Below, one piece after another: positions 9,392 to 17,778 of a DNA stretch of 64,000 bases. The translations under genes and the position numbers were made by a program. The notes under the pieces were generated by a model, which saw nothing but the letters and a program-made list of their open reading frames with translations, was not told where the DNA came from and ran no database searches. The stretch comes from Pseudomonadota bacterium (GTDB taxonomy: Bacteria > Pseudomonadota > Gammaproteobacteria > Burkholderiales > Rhodocyclaceae): the NCBI GenBank assembly GCA_018241665.1, contig JAFEDK010000007.1, positions 223,576 through 287,575 of the forward strand, read 5' to 3'. Numbering within the stretch: the first letter of the stretch is position 1; each line of letters begins with the position of its first letter.

Positions 9392-10372
9392 TCAGACGAC
9401 GAAGATCGACGAGCCGGTGGTCTTGCGTGCTTCCAGATCCCGGTGGGCCTGGACGGCATCCTCGAGGGCGTAGCGCTGGTTGATCTCGATGCGGATGCGG
9501 CCGGCGGCCACGTGGCCGAAGATCTCGCCGGCCAGCTCCGCCTTCTCCTGCGGATCGGCGATGTAATCGGCGAGGGCCGGGCGGGTGAGGTAGAGCGAAC
9601 CCTTCATGGCCAGCAACTGCGGGTCGAACGGGGGAATCGTGCCGGAGGCGGTGCCGACGCAGACCATCAGGCCGCGCCGCTTGAGGGAGTCCAGCGAGGC
9701 CATGAAGGTGCTCTTGCCGACGCTGTCGAACACCACGTTCACGCCGACGCCGTCGGTCAGCTCGCGCACCCGTTTTGCCACGTCCTCGTGGCTGTAGTTG
9801 ATGACGTCGGTGCAGCCATGGGCGCGGGCGACCTCGGCCTTCTCTTCGGTGGATACGGTGCCGATGACGCGCAGACCGAGCAGTCGGGCCCACTGGGAGA
9901 CGATCAGGCCCACGCCGCCGGCGGCCGCGTGGAGCAGGATGCTGTCGCCCTCCCTGAAGGGGTGGATGCGCAGCATCAGGTAGGCCGAGGTCAGGCCGCG
10001 CATGGTCATCGCTGCGGCGGTCTGGCAGGAGATGCCGTCCGGCAGCCTGATCAACGGCGCGGCGGCGATCAGCCGGCGGGTGCTGTAGGCGCCCAGGGTG
10101 TTCAAAAAACCGGTGTAGGTGACGCGGTCGCCAACGGCCACGTTGCTCACACCGGCACCGATGGCCTCCACCACACCGGCCGCCTCGACGCCCATGCCGG
10201 CCGGCAGTGGAATCGGATAGGTGCCGTTACGGAAATAGGTGTCGGCGAAGTTCAGGCCGACCGCCTCGTGGCGCAGGCGGACTTCGCCCGGCCCGGGCTC
10301 GCCGACGTGGACTTCTTCCCAGCGCATTACTTCCGGGCTGCCGGTTTCGTGGAAGCGGATTGCATGGTCCAA
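9392..10372 (-). CDS. Zinc-independent NADPH:quinone oxidoreductase (MDR family)
   Basis: A protein of 326 residues of the medium-chain dehydrogenase/reductase superfamily. The N-terminal part has the quinone-reductase pattern VRLRHEAVGLNFADTYFRNG. The nucleotide-binding motif is LLHAAAGGVGLIVSQWA, and VFDSVGKSTF follows at the substrate cleft. The catalytic zinc ligands of true alcohol dehydrogenases are missing, as expected for QOR proteins. It would reduce quinones or enones with NADPH. It is the second gene of the minus-strand cluster, 24 bp after the Usp-hemerythrin gene. Confidence 0.88.
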   Translation of the reverse strand: MDHAIRFHETGSPEVMRWEEVHVGEPGPGEVRLRHEAVGLNFADTYFRNGTYPIPLPAGMGVEAAGVVEAIGAGVSNVAVGDRVTYTGFLNTLGAYSTRRLIAAAPLIRLPDGISCQTAAAMTMRGLTSAYLMLRIHPFREGDSILLHAAAGGVGLIVSQWARLLGLRVIGTVSTEEKAEVARAHGCTDVINYSHEDVAKRVRELTDGVGVNVVFDSVGKSTFMASLDSLKRRGLMVCVGTASGTIPPFDPQLLAMKGSLYLTRPALADYIADPQEKAELAGEIFGHVAAGRIRIEINQRYALEDAVQAHRDLEARKTTGSSIFVV

Positions 10373-10396
10373 GGTGTTCTCCTTCGTCTGTCTTGT

Positions 10397-11434
10397 TCAG
10401 TGTTCCGGGGTTTCTTCGGCTGGGGAATGCGCCAGATTCACGATGCGCGAGAAAAGCCGCTTGTATTCCGCATCGGTGTCGCCGCCAAAGCGTGGGTCGT
10501 CGTTGCCTGAGAAGGCGGCGTTGATCTCCACCCAATCCTCGTCCTTCAGGAAGCGCTGGGCCGCGGGCAGGATCACGCCTTCCTCACGGCCCATGTGCTC
10601 CCACATGAAGCGGGCGTAGTTGGCGACGGCCTGCTCGACCTCATCGAGGGGGGCCGTGCCGTGGGCGTATTCCTCCACCAGATGGGCCAGCGCGTTGAAG
10701 AGCTGGTGGTCGCGCAGGTGCTGCCGCTCGAGCTCATCCAGCTCCGCGTTGGCCGAGACGGTACGTTCCCGCAGCTTGCGGAACAGGTAGTCCTGCTCCT
10801 TCGGATGATGCAGGCCCTGCGGAAAGTCGCGGATGTAGCGGACGATGGCCTGCATGACGCCAAGGTCGGGCTGCGTCCCATCCACACGTGCGCGCTTCAG
10901 CAGATGCAGCCAGGCATGCAGCACGGCGGCCATCGAGCGGTGCTCGTCGCGGATGATGCCGATGGCCTGGACGGCACGGGATGGTTCGGCGGTGGCCGAC
11001 ACGAGTACCGGGATTTCCGAGTGAGTGACGACCTTCAAGGTCTGGGAGCCGAGCATCATGCCCAGCTGGCTGCGCCGGCCGTGGGAAGCCATGAAGACCA
11101 GGTCGCAGTGGGTGCTGCGCGCCGCGGCGAGGATTGCCCGGTAGGGCGTATCGTCGATGATGCTGAGGGATGAGCAGGGCACGCCGCAGGCGCGGGCTGC
11201 CGATTCGGCCTTGGTCAGCAGTTCGCGGGCCCGGCCTTCGTAGGCGTAGCTGTAATCGGCCGGCGAGGTGAGGCGCAGCACCTCGGCGTCGCCACTGATC
11301 GCGGCACTGTAGTCGGCCTGCGCATGGAAAAAGGTGATCCGGGCCCCCAGCGTACGTGCGAACTCCACCGCCCGGCCGACGGTTTCGATGGAGAGATCCG
11401 TGTCATCGAGGGGAACGAGCAGGTGACGGTACAT
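10397..11434 (-). CDS. Universal stress protein fused to a hemerythrin-like HHE domain
   Basis: A protein of 345 residues made of two parts. Residues 1-150 are a Usp fold (YRHLLVPLDDTD at the start, ASHGRRSQLGMMLGSQTLKVV as the nucleotide-binding signature). Residues about 160-320 are a hemerythrin-like four-helix bundle with metal-ligand candidates in IRDEHRSM, LHHPKEQDYLF, LRDHQLFNAL and WEHMGREEGVILP. Such a fusion could couple nucleotide binding to oxygen or iron sensing (inference). I chose ATG 11434 because AGGAG sits eight bases upstream and the Usp fold starts there. It is the first gene of the minus-strand catabolic cluster. Confidence 0.87.
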   Translation of the reverse strand: MYRHLLVPLDDTDLSIETVGRAVEFARTLGARITFFHAQADYSAAISGDAEVLRLTSPADYSYAYEGRARELLTKAESAARACGVPCSSLSIIDDTPYRAILAAARSTHCDLVFMASHGRRSQLGMMLGSQTLKVVTHSEIPVLVSATAEPSRAVQAIGIIRDEHRSMAAVLHAWLHLLKRARVDGTQPDLGVMQAIVRYIRDFPQGLHHPKEQDYLFRKLRERTVSANAELDELERQHLRDHQLFNALAHLVEEYAHGTAPLDEVEQAVANYARFMWEHMGREEGVILPAAQRFLKDEDWVEINAAFSGNDDPRFGGDTDAEYKRLFSRIVNLAHSPAEETPEH

Positions 11435-11536
11435 GGCTACGACTCCTAGGTCAGGGTGCCGGAGAGGTCCGCCCGTGGGCGGGAAGCTCTGCGGCGATTG
11501 CATGGGACTCATCCTAGGCGCTTGCCTGTGTCGTCA

Positions 11537-11558
11537 CCCCCCTCGCAAAGGAGGGGGG
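11537..11558. repeat. G/C-tract hairpin in the usp-luxR gap
   Basis: CCCCCCTC at 11537-11544 pairs perfectly with GAGGGGGG at 11551-11558 around GCAAAG. A second hairpin, CCCTCC/GGAGGG, follows at 11628-11645. Neither has a U-tract. A comparable C-tract/G-tract hairpin lies after the luxR gene near 14456-14492. Confidence 0.4.
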
Positions 11559-11586
11559 AGGGGGGTGGCAGCGGACTTTGCGGATA

Positions 11587-11614
11587 TATTTGACGCCACA
11601 TATTCGATGCCACA
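11587..11614. promoter_or_regulatory. Two tandem 14-bp repeats upstream of the LuxR regulator
   Basis: TATTTGACGCCACA (11587-11600) is followed directly by TATTCGATGCCACA (11601-11614), matching at 12 of 14 positions. They lie about 120 bp before the luxR start and 150 bp before the divergent usp start, in an AT-rich patch. Direct repeats of this kind are typical of MalT-like activator sites, so self-regulation or control of the usp cluster is possible. This is inference. Confidence 0.4.
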
Positions 11615-11733
11615 TTCCGGGGCATGTCCCTCCTCCCGCGGAGGGGGCCCCATAAGAAGATGTCGCTTCAGCGGCACAAGACCTTTGCTGCCACGGCCGA
11701 CGCACGTCGTCCGCCATTGACCGGGCTTGCTCC

Positions 11734-14433
11734 ATGACCGCTGCCGTTGCCGAATCCGGCGTCGCCTATTCCGAACTCGTGCTGCGCACGACTCCGCCAC
11801 GCACACCGCGCAACCTGCTGGTCCGCTCGCGCCTGAGCCTGGACGACGAGCGCTTCCGCGAGCGCCCGGTGATCGTCGTGCAGGCCCCGCCCGGTTTCGG
11901 CAAGACTTCCCTGCTGGCCCAATGGCGGCACGAATGCCTGGCCCGCGGCGCGGCGGTGGCGTGGATTTCGGTGGACGGGCGGGACGATCCGCTGCGCTTC
12001 CTGCAAAGCCTGGTGCTTGCGGTGCGGGTTGGATGTGCGCGGCCGCAGTTCGGCCGCGTGCTGATGGAGGGAGGGCAGGCCTCTCTTGGCGAACTGGACG
12101 GCATCACCGCCTGGCTGGCCGAAGTCGCCCAGTCGTCCCTCGATCTGGTGCTGATCATCGACGAGGCGGAACGCCTGTCGCCGGCGCGGCGCAACGGGTT
12201 GAGCTATCTGCTGCACAACGCGCCGGCCAATCTACGGGTGGTGATCGCGGCGCGGGGCGGCTTCGACACCGAGGTGGAGGACCTGAGCAGCTACGGGCAT
12301 TGCGAACTGATTGGCGTCGAAATGCTGCGTTTTCGCCTGGAGGAAACCCTGTCGCTGGTCGGGAACCGCTTCGGCGCCAAGGTGGATGCCGACACCTGCG
12401 CGCGCCTGCACGAGGTGACCGAAGGCTGGCCCCTCGGATTGCAGTTGGCTCTGGCTGCGATGGAGCGGAGTATGGATCCGCGCTCGGCGATCGAGGCGCT
12501 GGCGTCTGGCAGCGGCGACCAGCGTCACCGCCTGGTGGATGCCTTGATGGCTCACCTGGCTGCCGATGATCTGGACTTCCTGACCCGCATCGCGGCAGTC
12601 GACCTCCTGCATCCCGACCTGTGCCGGGCGCTGGTGGGGGACGACGCGGAAGAGCGCCTGCAGCGCCTCAGCCGGGACACGCCGATCTTCGTGGTGGGCG
12701 ACAACAGCGCCTGGTCGCGTCTGCACACCCTGGCGCGTGACGGCCTACGGGCCCGGCTTAGCGAATTGCCAGTCGACCAGCAGGCCGTTCTCCACGAGCG
12801 GGCCATGGGTTGGCTGGCCGGCCACGGCATGATCGAAGAGGCTGCCCGTCACGCGCTGGCGGCCGGGCAGCGTGAAAAAGCCTACGACCTGGCCGAGCAA
12901 TGCCTCTACGACGCGGTAGTGCAGGGGCACCTCGGGACGGTGTTCGAGTGGCTGGAACTGGTGCCGGACGCGGAGCGCGACAAGCGGCCGCGTCTGCGCC
13001 TCGCCGCGGCCTGGGTGCTGGCGGTCAGCGAACGCCACGCGGAGGCGGAGGTGCTGGTCGAGCGCATCCTGTCCCAGCCCGATGTGGATGCGGCCCTGCG
13101 CTATGAATGCGCGCTGATCCTGAGCGGTGCTGCCTATTACGCCGATGACCCGGACCAGTGCGCCGCTTTGTTTGCCCCCTGGCGGGACACGCCGCCAGTC
13201 CGCGAGCCACGCCTGCTGCAGATGCATGCCAACCGCCAGTCGGTGCTGGCCATCGTGCACGGCGATCCAGTGGCCGCGCGCCGCTACCAGCAGGCGGCAC
13301 CGCGTGGCGAGCACGGCAAGGCCCATGGCTACGCGGTGCGCTGGGGCGAATTCGCCACCGGCCTGAGTTATTTCTGGGAAGGGCAGATGCGGCTCGCCGA
13401 AGAAGCCTTGCGACCGACGCTGGCGCGCCTGGACGCCGATCTCGGCCGCCGCCATCCGCTGGCCTGCATGGTCGCTTCGCTGCTGGCGTCGGCTGTCTAT
13501 GAACATGATCGCCTCGACGAAGCGTCGGCTTTGCTCGCCAACCGGCTCGACGTGCTCGAACGGGGCGGCACGCCGGAGACGGCGCTGTTCGGTTATCGCA
13601 CCGCCGCCCGCCTCGCCGCCGCGCAAGGCATCGAGCACCGGGCGCTGGATCTCCTCGAAGCCTTGTACTCGGTAGGCATGGCCCGCCACCTGCCGCGCCT
13701 GTGCGTAGCAGCGCTGGCGGAGCAGACCCGCATGCATGCCGGTCGCTTCCGCTCGGAAACCTGTCGCGCGCTGGTCGAGCGGGTCGATCACATCCTCGAA
13801 GGGGAGGGGCTGCCCACCGGCGAGCTGTGGTGGCGGGCGGTCCGCCTGCCGCAGCTCCTGACCCACGCCCACGCTGCGATTGCCGAGCAGAACTGGCCGG
13901 CGGCGCTGGACGCGCTGACCCGCGCGATGCCGCTGGCCGAGGCCCTCAAGCAGGGCCGGGTTCGGATCGAGATCATGGCCTTGCGGGCCTTCGCCCTCGA
14001 CCGCAACGGCGGCGACGGCCGCCCGGTACTGCACGAAGCCCTCAGCCTCGCGCAAACCTATGGCCTGATGCGGACCTTCGCCGATGCTCACCCGGCCATG
14101 GCGGACTGGGCCCGGCGCATCGCCGAGGAGGACGACGACGGCTCGGAGATCGGCCGCCCCGTCCCGATCGCCCGCACAGTGAGGCCGGCCCCCGATCTCA
14201 AGACTGGCGGCCCGCGGGCGGTGCCGAGCATGGTGCTGACGCCGAAGGAGCGGGAGATCCTCGAGCTGCTGGCGCGCAATCTCTCCAACAAGGAGATCGC
14301 CCAGTCCCTGGCGGTCGGCGAAGCGACCATCAAGTGGCACCTCAAGAACCTCTTTGGCAAGCTCGGTGCCGGCACCCGCCGTCACGTCGTGCGCCGCGCC
14401 CAGGTGCTGGGCCTCCTCGAAGGCGTGGAGTAA
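11734..14433 (+). CDS. MalT-like large ATP-binding LuxR-family regulator
   Basis: A protein of 899 residues. The N-terminal STAND-type ATPase has Walker A APPGFGKTSLLAQW (about 50-63) and Walker B LVLIIDEAERLS (about 136-147). The middle is a long helical, TPR-like region of the kind that senses ligands in MalT. The C-terminal LuxR helix-turn-helix is LTPKEREILELLARNLSNKEIAQ with TIKWHLKNLFGKLG. The activator would oligomerise with ATP and a ligand, then bind DNA. It lies at the head of the DUF1302-to-acyl-CoA dehydrogenase gene row and diverges from the usp cluster, so it probably controls one or both. The ligand may be a fatty or aromatic acid derivative, by analogy with similar loci in Pseudomonas (inference). 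Confidence 0.92.
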   Translation: MTAAVAESGVAYSELVLRTTPPRTPRNLLVRSRLSLDDERFRERPVIVVQAPPGFGKTSLLAQWRHECLARGAAVAWISVDGRDDPLRFLQSLVLAVRVGCARPQFGRVLMEGGQASLGELDGITAWLAEVAQSSLDLVLIIDEAERLSPARRNGLSYLLHNAPANLRVVIAARGGFDTEVEDLSSYGHCELIGVEMLRFRLEETLSLVGNRFGAKVDADTCARLHEVTEGWPLGLQLALAAMERSMDPRSAIEALASGSGDQRHRLVDALMAHLAADDLDFLTRIAAVDLLHPDLCRALVGDDAEERLQRLSRDTPIFVVGDNSAWSRLHTLARDGLRARLSELPVDQQAVLHERAMGWLAGHGMIEEAARHALAAGQREKAYDLAEQCLYDAVVQGHLGTVFEWLELVPDAERDKRPRLRLAAAWVLAVSERHAEAEVLVERILSQPDVDAALRYECALILSGAAYYADDPDQCAALFAPWRDTPPVREPRLLQMHANRQSVLAIVHGDPVAARRYQQAAPRGEHGKAHGYAVRWGEFATGLSYFWEGQMRLAEEALRPTLARLDADLGRRHPLACMVASLLASAVYEHDRLDEASALLANRLDVLERGGTPETALFGYRTAARLAAAQGIEHRALDLLEALYSVGMARHLPRLCVAALAEQTRMHAGRFRSETCRALVERVDHILEGEGLPTGELWWRAVRLPQLLTHAHAAIAEQNWPAALDALTRAMPLAEALKQGRVRIEIMALRAFALDRNGGDGRPVLHEALSLAQTYGLMRTFADAHPAMADWARRIAEEDDDGSEIGRPVPIARTVRPAPDLKTGGPRAVPSMVLTPKEREILELLARNLSNKEIAQSLAVGEATIKWHLKNLFGKLGAGTRRHVVRRAQVLGLLEGVE

Positions 14434-14455
14434 GCCCCTCCGTCCCGCCCCCTCC

Positions 14456-14492
14456 GTACCCCCCCAACCCCCAACTTTGTGGGGGGGGTGCG
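14456..14492. repeat. C-tract/G-tract hairpin downstream of luxR
   Basis: Runs of C (14460-14475) and G (14481-14490) can pair around CAACTTT. The only following T-run is short (CTTTCTCC), so a rho-independent terminator is possible but weak. It separates the regulator from the DUF1302 gene. Confidence 0.35.
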
Positions 14493-14595
14493 CTTTCTCC
14501 AGCTCTGGAAAATGAGCCTCACTGCAGCGGATCGACCCGCTGCCAGAAAAGAGGCGCTGCTGGATCAGCAGCATCCACAGGAGGAGGGGCGAGAC

Positions 14596-16341
14596 ATGCA
14601 AAACACAACAGCCAACCGAGAGAAAGCCCTGTGCGCCTGCCCGGCGGCCGTGGCAGCGGCCTTGGCGCTGATGGCCTGCGGCGTGGCCGAGGCGGTGGAA
14701 ATCGACACGGGCAATCCGGATGTGCAACTGCGCTGGGACAACACCGTCCGCTACAACCTGGCCCAGCGCGTCGCCGGCCGGGACAGCAAGATCGGCAACT
14801 ACTACGCCGCCGACGAGGGCACTTACAGCTTCGACAAGGGTGACCTGGTCACCAAGCGGCTCGACCTGTTGTCTGAGCTGGACATGGTCTGGAAGCGCGA
14901 CACGGGCTTCCGCATCAGCGCCGCGGCGTGGTACGACCCGGCCTACGGCTCGACGGATCACTCCAACCCGGGCAACCCGGCGCTCGCCGCCACCCCCAGC
15001 TACATCAACAACCGCTACAGCAGCTATGTGAAGCGCTACTACCGTGGCCCGTCCGGCGAGCTGCTGGATGCCTTCGTATTCGGCGCCTTCGACGCCGGCA
15101 ATGTGCCGGTCAAGCTGAAGGCCGGCCGCCATACGGTGTTCTGGGGCGAGTTGATGTTTCTCAACGGCGCGCTGCACAGCGTGTCCTACGCCCAGATGCC
15201 GCTGGACCTGCAGAAGGGTTTCGCGACACCCGGCGTGGAGGCCAAGGAGCTGTTCCGCCCGCTCAACCAGATTTCCGGCCAGGCGCAGCTGACCGACACC
15301 CTCTCGGTGGCAGGGCAGTACTTCCTGCAATGGGAGGCCTATCGCTATCCGGAAGGTGGCACCTACCTTGGCCCGGTGGACTTCGCCTTCAACGGCCCGG
15401 ACCGGGTCGTCGCCGGGCAGATTCCCAACAGCGCAGCCTACGGCCCTTACGCCGGTGCGCTGCTGGGCTACACCCGTGGCCATGAAGTCGTACCCCGCAA
15501 CAATGGGGAATTCGGCCTGTCGGCCCGCTGGTCGCCGGAGATACTGGACGGCACGCTGGGCTTCTACTACCGCCGCTACGCCGACAAGCTGCCCCAGGCC
15601 CTGGTCACCCAACGCAACCTGATCGCCGGCAAACCGCTGCTCAATGGCAGCACCTACAACCTGGTGTACGCCGGCGGCATCGACCTGTTCGGTGTGAGCT
15701 TCGCCAAGAACATCGGCGGCCTGAGCCTCGGCAGTGAAGTCTCCTATCGCCGCAACACTCCGCTGGTCGCCCAACTGCTCGGCGTGTCGCCCACCGGTTT
15801 GCCCGATCGCGGCGAGACCAGCGGCCCGCGCGGCGACACCTGGCACGGCCTGGTGAATCTGATGGGCGTGCTGCCCAAGACCAGCCTCTTCGACACCGCC
15901 AACTGGGCAACCGAGCTGACCTGGAGCCGCTGGCGCAAGGTGCGCAGCGGGGAAAGCCTGTTCAACGCGGAAGGCTTCGCGCCGTGCGTCGGCAAGGACA
16001 AGTGGGACGGCTGCGTCACCAAGGACTATGTCGGCGCTGCGGTCTCCTTCACCCCGACCTGGTACCAGGTGCTGCCGGGCATCGACCTGTCTGCGCCGGT
16101 CTCCTACTCGGTGGGCTTGCATGGCAACGCCGCAACGATGTTCGGCGGCAACGAGGGCAACGGCAACTACAGCATCGGCCTGGGAGCCGACATCCAGCAG
16201 AAGTACCGCGTAGACCTGAAATACATCGCTTATTTCGGGCAGTACAAGGACAACGGTACCGCAGTCACGGCCATCAACGGCTTCACCACGCTGTTGCAGG
16301 ACCGCAACTTCGTCAGCCTGACGTTCAAGACCACATTCTAA
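14596..16341 (+). CDS. DUF1302 outer-membrane beta-barrel protein
   Basis: A protein of 581 residues. The N-terminal signal peptide has a hydrophobic stretch (VAAALALMA) ending before AVEIDTG. The mature part is rich in alternating aromatic and polar strands (VQLRWDNTVRYNLAQRV at the start) and ends in Phe (LTFKTTF), as expected of an outer-membrane barrel. DUF1302 proteins are typically paired with DUF1329 proteins, as here. The pair occurs in loci for growth on fatty acids, esters or steroids in pseudomonads, so a role in uptake or export of hydrophobic compounds is likely but unproven. ATG 14596 is chosen because AGGAGGAGG lies just upstream and the signal peptide starts there. The next gene starts 13 bp downstream. 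Confidence 0.88.
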   Translation: MQNTTANREKALCACPAAVAAALALMACGVAEAVEIDTGNPDVQLRWDNTVRYNLAQRVAGRDSKIGNYYAADEGTYSFDKGDLVTKRLDLLSELDMVWKRDTGFRISAAAWYDPAYGSTDHSNPGNPALAATPSYINNRYSSYVKRYYRGPSGELLDAFVFGAFDAGNVPVKLKAGRHTVFWGELMFLNGALHSVSYAQMPLDLQKGFATPGVEAKELFRPLNQISGQAQLTDTLSVAGQYFLQWEAYRYPEGGTYLGPVDFAFNGPDRVVAGQIPNSAAYGPYAGALLGYTRGHEVVPRNNGEFGLSARWSPEILDGTLGFYYRRYADKLPQALVTQRNLIAGKPLLNGSTYNLVYAGGIDLFGVSFAKNIGGLSLGSEVSYRRNTPLVAQLLGVSPTGLPDRGETSGPRGDTWHGLVNLMGVLPKTSLFDTANWATELTWSRWRKVRSGESLFNAEGFAPCVGKDKWDGCVTKDYVGAAVSFTPTWYQVLPGIDLSAPVSYSVGLHGNAATMFGGNEGNGNYSIGLGADIQQKYRVDLKYIAYFGQYKDNGTAVTAINGFTTLLQDRNFVSLTFKTTF

Positions 16342-16354
16342 GAGGAGACACACC

Positions 16355-17698
16355 ATGAAAATCCACACCACCCTGACCGTGGCCGTGCTTGGTGCCCTGG
16401 TGGCCGGCGCCACCCATGCCGGCGTGAGCGCAGAAGAAGCGAAAAAGCTTGGCACCACGCTGACCGCCGTCGGCGCCGAAAAGGCCGGCAGTGGCGCCAT
16501 CCCGGACTACACCGGCGGTCTGGCCGGTGCCCAGCCGGGCTACAAGGCTGGCAGCGGCCTGCGTCCCGATCCCTTCGCCAATGAAAAGCCCCTCTACTCG
16601 GTGGACGCCTCCAGCATGGCCAAGTACGCGGCCAATCTGACCGAAGGCACCAAGGCGCTGATGAAGAAGTACCCGAGCTACCGCATCGACGTGTACAAAT
16701 CCCATCGGACTGCCGCCTTCCCGAAGTTCGTCACCGACAACACCGCTGCCTGTGCGCTGAGCGCCAAGACGAGCGCCGGCGGCCGCTCGATGGAAGGCTG
16801 CCACGCCGGCTTCCCGTTCCCGATTCCGAAGAATGGCTTCGAGGCGATGTGGAACCACCTGGTGCGCTTCAACGGCGTCGCCTACGAAGTCAAGTATCGC
16901 AATGTGAGCGTCGATGCCGCCGGTCGCCCGGCCCTGTCCACCGAGGGCTCAATCCTGCAGGAGTACCCGTACTGGGACGAGAGCAAGGCGAACTCCGATG
17001 TGTATTACAAGCAGCGCATCTCCTACACCGGCCCGGCCCGGCGCGCGGGGGAGGGCATGCTGATCATCGACCCCCTCGACTACACCGACAAGGGACGCCG
17101 CGCCTGGCTGTACCTGCCCGGCCAGCGTCGCGTGAAAGTGGCGCCGGACCTTGCCCACGACACGCCGAACCCCGGCACCTCGGGCGCCACGACCTTCGAC
17201 GACACCTTCGTGTTCAACGGTTCGATGGAGCGTTACGACTTCAAGCTCGTCGGCAAGAAGGAGATGCTGGTCCCGTACAACGCCTACAAGATGGCCTACC
17301 ACTCCACCCAGGCGGACCTGCTCAAGCCGAACCACCTGAACCCGGACCTGGTGCGCTGGGAAATGCACCGCGTGTGGGTCGTCGAAGCGAGCCTGCGGGA
17401 CGGCAAGCGCCACGTGTATAGCAAGCGGACCTTCTACCTCGACGAGGACAGCTGGGTGGCCGTCGCCTCCGACGAGTACGACGCCCGCGGCCAGCTGTAT
17501 CGCGCCGGCTTCGCCTACATCGCCCCGAGCTACGAAGTGCCGGCTCCGTTCGCCGACCTCAACGGCAACTACGACCTGATCGCCGGGAGCTACTCCCTGA
17601 CCGGCTATTCGGCCGAGAACGGCGGCGTGCGCTACATCAAGCCACAGAGCGAGCGCGAGTGGTCGCCCGACGTGCTGGCCGGCGCCGGCGTGCGCTAA
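16355..17698 (+). CDS. DUF1329 periplasmic protein (LolB-like fold)
   Basis: A protein of 447 residues with a cleavable signal peptide (TTLTVAVLGALVAGATHA-GVSAEEAKKLG). DUF1329 proteins are soluble periplasmic partners of DUF1302 barrels and are related to lipoprotein carriers of the LolA/LolB fold. Typical family stretches are KLGTTLTAVGAEKAG near the start, GRRAWLYLPGQRRVK in the middle and WVVEASLRDGKRHVYSKRTFYLDEDSW toward the end. It is probably co-transcribed with the DUF1302 gene (13-bp gap, AGAGGAG before ATG). With the RND and Ycf48-like genes downstream it may form an envelope-spanning transport route (inference). Confidence 0.9.
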   Translation: MKIHTTLTVAVLGALVAGATHAGVSAEEAKKLGTTLTAVGAEKAGSGAIPDYTGGLAGAQPGYKAGSGLRPDPFANEKPLYSVDASSMAKYAANLTEGTKALMKKYPSYRIDVYKSHRTAAFPKFVTDNTAACALSAKTSAGGRSMEGCHAGFPFPIPKNGFEAMWNHLVRFNGVAYEVKYRNVSVDAAGRPALSTEGSILQEYPYWDESKANSDVYYKQRISYTGPARRAGEGMLIIDPLDYTDKGRRAWLYLPGQRRVKVAPDLAHDTPNPGTSGATTFDDTFVFNGSMERYDFKLVGKKEMLVPYNAYKMAYHSTQADLLKPNHLNPDLVRWEMHRVWVVEASLRDGKRHVYSKRTFYLDEDSWVAVASDEYDARGQLYRAGFAYIAPSYEVPAPFADLNGNYDLIAGSYSLTGYSAENGGVRYIKPQSEREWSPDVLAGAGVR

Positions 17699-17708
17699 GC
17701 CCCCGCAA

Positions 17709-17741
17709 GGGACGGGATACGCCGCCCGGCGTCCCCGTCCC
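17709..17741. repeat. Long GC hairpin between DUF1329 and Ycf48-like genes
   Basis: GGGACGGG (17709-17716) pairs with CCCGTCCC (17734-17741), and CGCC/GGCG pair inside it. No T-run follows, and the downstream genes are in the same direction. It may act as an mRNA stabiliser or partial attenuator that sets the ratio between the upstream pair and the downstream transporter genes. This is inference. Confidence 0.45.
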
Positions 17742-17778
17742 GCCTCAACGCCCGGATCAAGTCTCGTTAGGACGCGCC

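Noticed and set aside
12745-16500. A 1251-codon open frame on the minus strand across the LuxR and DUF1302 genes
   Set aside because: It lies opposite two clearly recognised genes, shows no family motif and follows from the high GC content that removes stop codons.
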